Shown piece after piece: positions 5,268 to 9,340 of a stretch of 9,340 nucleotides of DNA. The DNA comes from Actinomycetales bacterium. Lineage in GTDB: Bacteria > Actinomycetota > Actinomycetes > Actinomycetales > Microbacteriaceae. Where the stretch lies: NCBI GenBank assembly GCA_015655255.1, contig JAATFJ010000139.1:1-9340 (forward strand), given 5' to 3'. A program made the position numbers and the translations under genes. The notes beneath the pieces were generated by a model. It was not told the DNA's origin, searched no databases, and worked only from the letters and a program-made list of their open reading frames with translations. Each line of letters begins with the position of its first letter. Positions within the stretch are counted from its first letter, which is position 1.

Positions 5268-5615
5268 GTGGCGCGAGTACTGATCGTCGGGGGCTTCCTG
5301 GCCCTCGTTTTCTGGGTCTTCAGCGTGGTGGACTGCATCGTGCAGCCCGCGACGCGGCACCGTGGTGTGCCCAAGGGAGCCTGGATCGCCATCGTCGTCC
5401 TCATCCCCGTCCTCGGCGGCCTCCTCTGGTTCGCGATCGGGCGTCGGCGTCGCGGAGAGAGCGAGACATCTGCGTTCTTCGCGTCCGATGGCGACCCAGC
5501 GTTCCTCCGCGGCGTCGACAAGAAGGAGCAGGACGCCCGCATCAGCGAACTCGAGGAAGAACTCGCACGCCTCGACGACGAATCGGACGGGCCGGCCGCC
5601 GGCCCCCGTTCATGA
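5268..5615 (+). CDS. PLDc_N domain small membrane protein
   Basis: This 115-residue protein has two membrane helices (about 4-25 and 38-58), a short loop VDCIVQPATRHRGVPKGAW between them, and the end of helix 2 reading IPVLGGLLWFAIGRRRR. This is the pattern of the phospholipase D/nuclease N-terminal domain (PLDc_N), here without any HKD catalytic domain. The C-terminal half is charged, with a probable coiled coil about 85-105 (KKEQDARISELEEELARLDD). The family has no defined enzymatic role when it stands alone; it may anchor or organise membrane partners. GTG 5268 is supported by the -10 hexamer 6 bases upstream. The stop overlaps the menD start as ATGA (5612-5615), so the two genes are co-transcribed and probably translationally coupled. 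Confidence 0.88.
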   Translation: MARVLIVGGFLALVFWVFSVVDCIVQPATRHRGVPKGAWIAIVVLIPVLGGLLWFAIGRRRRGESETSAFFASDGDPAFLRGVDKKEQDARISELEEELARLDDESDGPAAGPRS

Positions 5616-7279
5616 CGGCGTCGCCCGCGACGGACGCAGCGGCAGCGCTTCTCTCCGGCCTTGTCGCGCGCGGGGTGCGCGACCTCGTCCTCTCGCCCGG
5701 ATCCCGTTCCCAGGCGCTCGCCCTCGTGGCCGCGCGGCTGGCGCGCCAGGGGGTGCTGCGCGTGCATGTGCGCATCGATGAGCGCGTCGCCGGCTTCCTC
5801 GCCCTCGGCATCGCTCGCGAGAGCGGTGCCCCCGTCGCCCTCGTCTGCACCTCGGGGACGGCGGCCGCGAATCTCCTCCCGGCCACGATGGAGGCGTATC
5901 ACTCTGGTGTGCCCCTCCTCCTCCTCACCGCCGACCGGCCGTCGGAACTGCGCGGCGTGGGGGCGAATCAGGCCACGCGCCAGCCGGGCATGTTCTCCGC
6001 CTGGACGGCTTTCGAGACGGACGCCCCCGTCCCCGCGGAGCCCGTCGACACCGCCTTCTGGACGACGCTCGCCGCACGGGCCGTGCGCGCCGCCCTCGGC
6101 GGTGAGGCGCATCCCGTCCCCGGCCCCGTGCACCTCAACCTTCCTGCAAGGGAGCCGCTCTCGGCGCCCTTGCCGGAGGACTTCTCCGCCGTCGCAGGAC
6201 CACTCCCCGCGCTTTCCCCCACGGCCCCGACCCTCCTCGATCGGGGACCCCGCACAGTCGTCGTCGCCGGGGCGGATGCGGGACCCGCGGCGGAGGAGAC
6301 CGCCTTCTCCGGCGGATGGCCGCTGCTCGCCGAGATCGTCAGCGGGGCGCGCTTCGGACGGTTCCTCGTCCACGGCTACCGGAATCTCCTCTCCTCCGAC
6401 GCGCTCGGCGGGCGCATCGAACGCGTCGTCGTCTTCGGGCATCCCACGCTCAGTCGGGAAGTCGCCGCGCTGCTTTCGCGGAGCGATGTCGCCGTGATCG
6501 CGGTGCGATCCGGCGGCGAGGCGCTCGATCTCAACGGGCGCACGGTCGCCGCGGCGGCGATCATGGTCGCCCCGGGTGAGACCGACCGGATCTGGCTGGG
6601 CGCGTGGATGGAGGCTTCGGCGGCCGAGGCGATCGACCTCAGCGAGCAGGCGCCGGATCAGGAAGGCCTCTCGTCCACGGATCCCGCCGCGCGCCGGGAC
6701 GCCGTGCGTGCCGAGCTGCAGGCCGTGCGTCGTCCCCTCGACCGCGCACTCCTCGTCGATGCGGTGTGGCGGGCGACATGGCCGCACGATCGGCTCGTCT
6801 TCGGCTCGTCACGGCTCGTCCGCGTCGCGGACACCGTGCTGGGAGGCAAGAAGATTCCCGTGCATGCGAATCGGGGGCTCGCCGGCATCGACGGCACGAT
6901 CGCGACGGCGACGGGCGTCGCCCTTGCCAGCCAGGGGGAGGGGCGTCCCGGTGTCACCCGTCTCCTCCTCGGTGACCTCGCCTTCCTGCACGACGTCGGC
7001 GCACTCCTCCTTCCCCCGGGGGAAGAGGAGCCGCGGCTGCAGGTCATCGTGGGCAACGACGGCGGCGGGACGATCTTCGACGGACTCGAAGTGGCCCAGA
7101 CCGCGTCGGCGGAGGACATCGACCGCGTCCTCTACACGCCGCACACGACACGGCTCGAACACCTCGCCCTCGCCTACGGCTGGGAGTATCAGCGCGCGAC
7201 GACGCGCGCGGCGCTCGACCAGGCGCTCACCTCTCCTCTGGGAGGGCGTCAGCTCATCGAGGTGCCCCTGAAGCGCTGA
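5612..7279 (+). CDS. menD: 2-succinyl-5-enolpyruvyl-6-hydroxy-3-cyclohexene-1-carboxylate synthase MenD
   Basis: MenD is the thiamine-diphosphate enzyme that joins 2-oxoglutarate-derived succinic semialdehyde to isochorismate, the first committed step of menaquinone synthesis (EC 2.2.1.9). The 555-residue length is normal. Visible motifs are LSPGSRSQAL (27-36), catalytic glutamate E57 in RIDERVAGFLALG, CTSGTAAANLLPA (79-91), TADRPSELRGVGANQ (106-120), HANRGLAGIDG (418-428), and the ThDP/Mg segment GDLAFLHD (454-461) with NDGGG (482-486). The middle domain, about 200-350, is more variable, as expected. ATG 5612 overlaps the stop of the PLDc_N gene. No separate Shine-Dalgarno stands out, so translation probably depends on coupling. 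The gene converges on menF. Confidence 0.96.
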   Translation: MTASPATDAAAALLSGLVARGVRDLVLSPGSRSQALALVAARLARQGVLRVHVRIDERVAGFLALGIARESGAPVALVCTSGTAAANLLPATMEAYHSGVPLLLLTADRPSELRGVGANQATRQPGMFSAWTAFETDAPVPAEPVDTAFWTTLAARAVRAALGGEAHPVPGPVHLNLPAREPLSAPLPEDFSAVAGPLPALSPTAPTLLDRGPRTVVVAGADAGPAAEETAFSGGWPLLAEIVSGARFGRFLVHGYRNLLSSDALGGRIERVVVFGHPTLSREVAALLSRSDVAVIAVRSGGEALDLNGRTVAAAAIMVAPGETDRIWLGAWMEASAAEAIDLSEQAPDQEGLSSTDPAARRDAVRAELQAVRRPLDRALLVDAVWRATWPHDRLVFGSSRLVRVADTVLGGKKIPVHANRGLAGIDGTIATATGVALASQGEGRPGVTRLLLGDLAFLHDVGALLLPPGEEEPRLQVIVGNDGGGTIFDGLEVAQTASAEDIDRVLYTPHTTRLEHLALAYGWEYQRATTRAALDQALTSPLGGRQLIEVPLKR

Positions 7280-7286
7280 GGGGCCG

Positions 7287-7341
7287 GCGCTGAGGCTGCC
7301 CGCTGACGTTCTCGCCGAGGCTGCGCGGTGGCGCTCAGCGC
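7287..7341. terminator. Weak inverted repeat between menD and menF
   Basis: GCGCTGAG (7287-7294) pairs with CTCAGCGC (7334-7341) across a 39-base loop. GCGCTGAGG also occurs at the very end of menD (7273-7281), giving an alternative left arm. The right arm spans the menF stop codon. It may serve both convergent transcripts, but the stem is short and no U-tract is present. Confidence 0.3.
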
Positions 7342-8596
7342 ACGGCGTCGATGAGCGGGCGGAACTTGACGCGCGTCTCGCGCAGCTCCGACTCCGGATC
7401 GCTCGCCGCGACGATCCCCGCGCCCGCGTAGGCCGTGACGGTGAGGGGCTGTGCGCCGGATCGCGGCCCGCTCGCGAACTGCGCGCAGCGCAGCGCGACG
7501 GCCCACTCGCCGTTCCCCGCCGCATCGACCCAGCCGACGGGACCCGCGTAGCGCCCCCGGTCGAACGGCTCCAGCTCGCGGATGGCGGCGACGGCCGCCG
7601 CGGTCGGCGTCCCGCCCACGGCGGCCGTGGGGTGCAGGGTGCGCAGCAGGTCGAAGACGGAGGAGCCGTCGGACAGCGCCCCCTCCACATCCGTCGCGAG
7701 ATGGAACAGATTGGGCAGCTCGAGGAGGAACGGCTCCGCGTCGGCGTGGAGCGTGCGGGTGTGCGGCTCGAGGGCGGTGAGGACGCTGCGGACGGCGTAG
7801 CCGTGCTCCTCGCGGTCCTTCGCGCTCGCGGTGAGCGCCTGCGCGGCGACGGCATCGTCCTGCGCATCGGCGCCGCGCCCCGCCGTGCCCGCGAGCACCC
7901 GCGCCGTGACGACGCCCTGCTGCACCGTCACGAGCGTTTCCGGGCTTGCGCCGATGAGCCCGTCGACGGCGAAGGCCCACGTGTCGGGGTAGGCAGCGGC
8001 GAGCGCCCGGAGCGGCTGGCGGAGGTCGGCCCCCGCGGGGACGGACCCGGTGAGGTCGCGCGAGAGGACGACCTTGCGCAGCGCCCCCTCACGGATGAGG
8101 GAGACGGCGCGGCGCACCGCATCGCGGTAGCCCTCGGGGCTCTGCGCGCCGGGTGCGAGGTCGGTGGACCACCGCGGACCCCGATCGGTGGGGGTCGGAT
8201 CGTCGGCAAAGGCACCGTCCTCCCGGCGGATGCGCGTGATCCAGGAGCGGCCCGCACGATACCCGAGGATCGTCGACGGCACCCGGACGACGCTCGACGC
8301 GGAGGAGTCTTCATCGAAAGTGAGAGCGCCGAAGCCGACGAGGCCCGTTCCGGGCAGCCCCACGGGGTCGTCGATCTGGGCGGTGCGGGCGAGGTCGCGC
8401 CAGGCATCGGCGATGACCGCCGCGCGGGAAGGGCCGTGCCCGCGGGGACGCGCAGGATCGCGGGCGCCCCGTCCCCTGCGGCGACGATGCCCTCGCCCCG
8501 CCGCAGCCATGCGAGCGGCATGACCGGATGTGCGAACGCGAGGAGATCGTCGACCGACTCGGTTTCCCGAGTCTCGACGATCAGCCGGTTGCGCAT
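7335..8596 (-). pseudogene. menF: Isochorismate synthase (MenF/EntC family), interrupted by an apparent 1-base frameshift
   Basis: The enzyme converts chorismate to isochorismate and would feed MenD. The N-terminus starts at ATG 8596 (MRNRLIVETRETESVDD, then PLAWLRRGEGIVAAG) and runs in one frame to about PAGTALP. The rest of the protein, from RAAVIADAW onward, is in another frame ending at TGA 7335-7337. Adding one base near 8426-8433 (for example a fourth G in the plus-strand GGG at 8426-8428) restores a 420-residue protein. In corrected numbering it has general-base K175 in KVVLSR, GASPE (216-220), LHPTAAVGGTP (321-331), FDRGRYAGPVGWVDA, and a C-terminal metal-binding region around ESELRETRVK. 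TAGGCT ends 6 bases before ATG 8596, supporting that start. A start inside the second frame at 8510 gives an Arg-rich, implausible N-terminus. A sequencing error or a recent mutation both fit. Confidence 0.88.
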
Positions 8597-8602
8597 CCGT
8601 CC

Positions 8603-8608
8603 AGCCTA
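8603..8608 (-). promoter_or_regulatory. -10 hexamer (TAGGCT) of menF, leaderless
   Basis: On the minus strand, TAGGCT is followed by GGACGG and then ATG 8596. The predicted transcription start is the A of the start codon. This fixes the N-terminal frame of menF independently of protein similarity. GGACGG abuts the ATG and is too close to be a good ribosome binding site. Confidence 0.6.
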
Positions 8609-8707
8609 CGGCCCGATGCCGGGCGCGCGCTCGCCGGCCCGGGTGCTCTCACCGGCCGGGCGCTCTCGTCGGCGGAGTTCTCTTCTCCCAATGTGCGTTC
8701 CACTCCC

Positions 8708-8789
8708 GCCGAGCCACCCACATCCTGCCGAGCCACCCACTCTTTTGCGTGAATACCTGGGTGGCTCGAAAACACCTGGGTGGCTCGGC
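8708..8789. repeat. Nested palindromic element: four copies of CGAGCCACCCA
   Basis: The 14-bp unit GCCGAGCCACCCAC occurs at 8708-8721 and 8727-8740. ACCTGGGTGGCTCG, whose TGGGTGGCTCG is the reverse complement of the core, occurs at 8755-8768 and 8774-8787. Each pair has a 19-base pitch. The inner copies can form an 11-bp stem with an 18-base loop. The outer copies can form a 13-bp stem (8708-8720 with 8777-8789). The element lies in the 336-base gap between the menF and menG starts. It could be an operator array, a dispersed palindromic repeat, or a processing or termination structure. Confidence 0.85.
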
Positions 8790-8802
8790 GGAGGCCAGGG
8801 CA

Positions 8803-8891
8803 GGAAGACGTGGCGGGGACCTGGTGGGAGGGCCGCGGAGGACGTGGCGGGACGACAGGGCGGGGACATGGCGGAGGACGCGGTGGGAGCG
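8803..8891 (+). repeat. Degenerate G-rich repeat upstream of menG
   Basis: Four imperfect copies of a GGAGGACGTGGCGGGAC-like unit lie at about 8803-8820, 8837-8853, 8862-8879 and 8874-8891, with irregular spacing (34, 25 and 12 bases). The plus strand is strongly purine-rich here. No open frame with coding character covers it. The rest of the 8609-8932 gap shows nothing else that I can support. Confidence 0.4.
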
Positions 8892-8932
8892 CACGGCGAG
8901 GACGCGCCCCGACCGCCTCCGGCGCCTGCCCG

Positions 8933-8938
8933 TAGACT
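8933..8938 (+). promoter_or_regulatory. -10 hexamer (TAGACT) of menG, leaderless
   Basis: TAGACT is followed by GATGCG and then GTG 8945, so transcription probably starts on the start codon. Hexamer and spacing are the same as before the DUF4229 gene. No good -35 is visible. Confidence 0.6.
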
Positions 8939-8944
8939 GATGCG

Positions 8945-9340
8945 GTGACCCCGGATGAGCCCAATCGCGCCGATCTCGGCAAGGACCCCGCGCGCGTGAG
9001 CGGCATGTTCGACCAGGTTGCCCCGGGCTACGACCGGACGAATACCGTCATGACCTTCGGGAACGACGCGTTCTGGCGGGCGGCGACGACGCGCGCCGTC
9101 GCGCCGAAGAAGGGGGAGAGGATCCTCGACCTCGCGGCGGGGACCGCCTCCTCCTCCGCCTCGCTCGCCGCGAGCGGTGCCGACGTCGTCGCGGCGGATT
9201 TCTCGCCCGGCATGCTCGCCGAGGGGAAGCGTCGGCACGGCGGGCTGAAGAATCTGAGATTCGTAGAGGCCGACGCCATGAACCTCCCCTTCGAGGATGC
9301 GGAGTTCGATGCGGTGACGATGTCTTACGGCCTGCGCAAC
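8945..9340 (+). CDS. menG: Demethylmenaquinone methyltransferase MenG/UbiE, N-terminal part (3' end outside window)
   Basis: This S-adenosylmethionine-dependent enzyme methylates demethylmenaquinone, the last step of menaquinone synthesis. The first 132 residues are visible and the frame is open at the window edge; the family is usually about 230-250 residues. The UbiE N-terminal signature region reads MFDQVAPGYDRTNTVMTFG (21-39). SAM motif I is ILDLAAGTA (60-68), the acidic strand-2 end is in ADFSPGML (84-91), ADAMNLPFEDAEFD (109-122) follows, and the visible part ends with SYGLRN (127-132), the second UbiE signature. GTG 8945 is supported by the -10 hexamer 6 bases upstream. It is divergent from menF across a 348-base gap that contains the palindromic element, so the two men genes do not share a transcript here. 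Confidence 0.93.
   Translation, partial: MTPDEPNRADLGKDPARVSGMFDQVAPGYDRTNTVMTFGNDAFWRAATTRAVAPKKGERILDLAAGTASSSASLAASGADVVAADFSPGMLAEGKRRHGGLKNLRFVEADAMNLPFEDAEFDAVTMSYGLRN

Noticed and set aside
8421..8445. Programmed -1 ribosomal frameshift in menF
   Set aside because: No X-XXY-YYZ slippery heptamer is found near the switch and such control is not known for this family; a base deletion or sequencing error is simpler.
7335..8510. menF starting at 8510 as an intact gene of 391 residues
   Set aside because: Its first 28 residues are Arg/Gly-rich and unlike the family, whereas the other frame carries the expected N-terminus and a well-placed promoter.
8708..8789. CRISPR array
   Set aside because: The repeats are short, switch orientation halfway, and spacers are only 5 bases between same-direct copies; no cas gene is near.

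Overview
The window is high-GC DNA with GTG starts, dense coding and promoters abutting start codons. The protein families (a DUF4916-type Nudix protein, a DUF4229 membrane protein next to menA, a PLDc_N protein upstream of menD, UbiE/MenG-type methyltransferase) fit a high-GC actinobacterium, most likely Microbacteriaceae (Microbacterium-like). The taxonomy is an inference from gene content and gene order.

Layout. Positions 1-336 hold the 3' end of an unrecognised acidic protein. It converges on an ABC-F ATPase (368-1981, minus) across a perfect 13-bp stem-loop. A 277-base gap containing a long hairpin separates the ABC-F gene from a small serine esterase (2259-2900, minus). The esterase diverges from a Nudix-fold DUF4916 protein (2964-3563, plus).

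From 3689 onward the window is a menaquinone (vitamin K2) locus: menA (3689-4678, plus), tail-to-tail with a DUF4229 membrane protein (4675-4995, minus); a structurally odd tRNA-Met(CAU)-like sequence (5151-5226, plus); a PLDc_N membrane protein (5268-5615, plus) coupled by an ATGA overlap to menD (5612-7279, plus); menF-type isochorismate synthase (7335-8596, minus), which carries an apparent one-base frameshift; and the 5' part of menG/ubiE (8945 to the window end, plus). MenF makes isochorismate from chorismate, MenD adds the succinyl unit, MenA prenylates dihydroxynaphthoate in the membrane, and MenG methylates demethylmenaquinone. The middle-pathway genes (menB, menC, menE, menH) are not in this window.

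No new enzymatic system is evident; the coding content is ordinary actinobacterial housekeeping. The points worth a second look are: six genes whose TANNNT-like -10 hexamer lies 6 or 7 bases before the start codon (leaderless mRNAs); the frameshift in menF; the aberrant tRNA-Met-like sequence; a four-copy nested palindromic element in the menF-menG gap; and a strong hairpin in front of the ABC-F gene. All calls come from reading the sequence; no database search or folding program was run.
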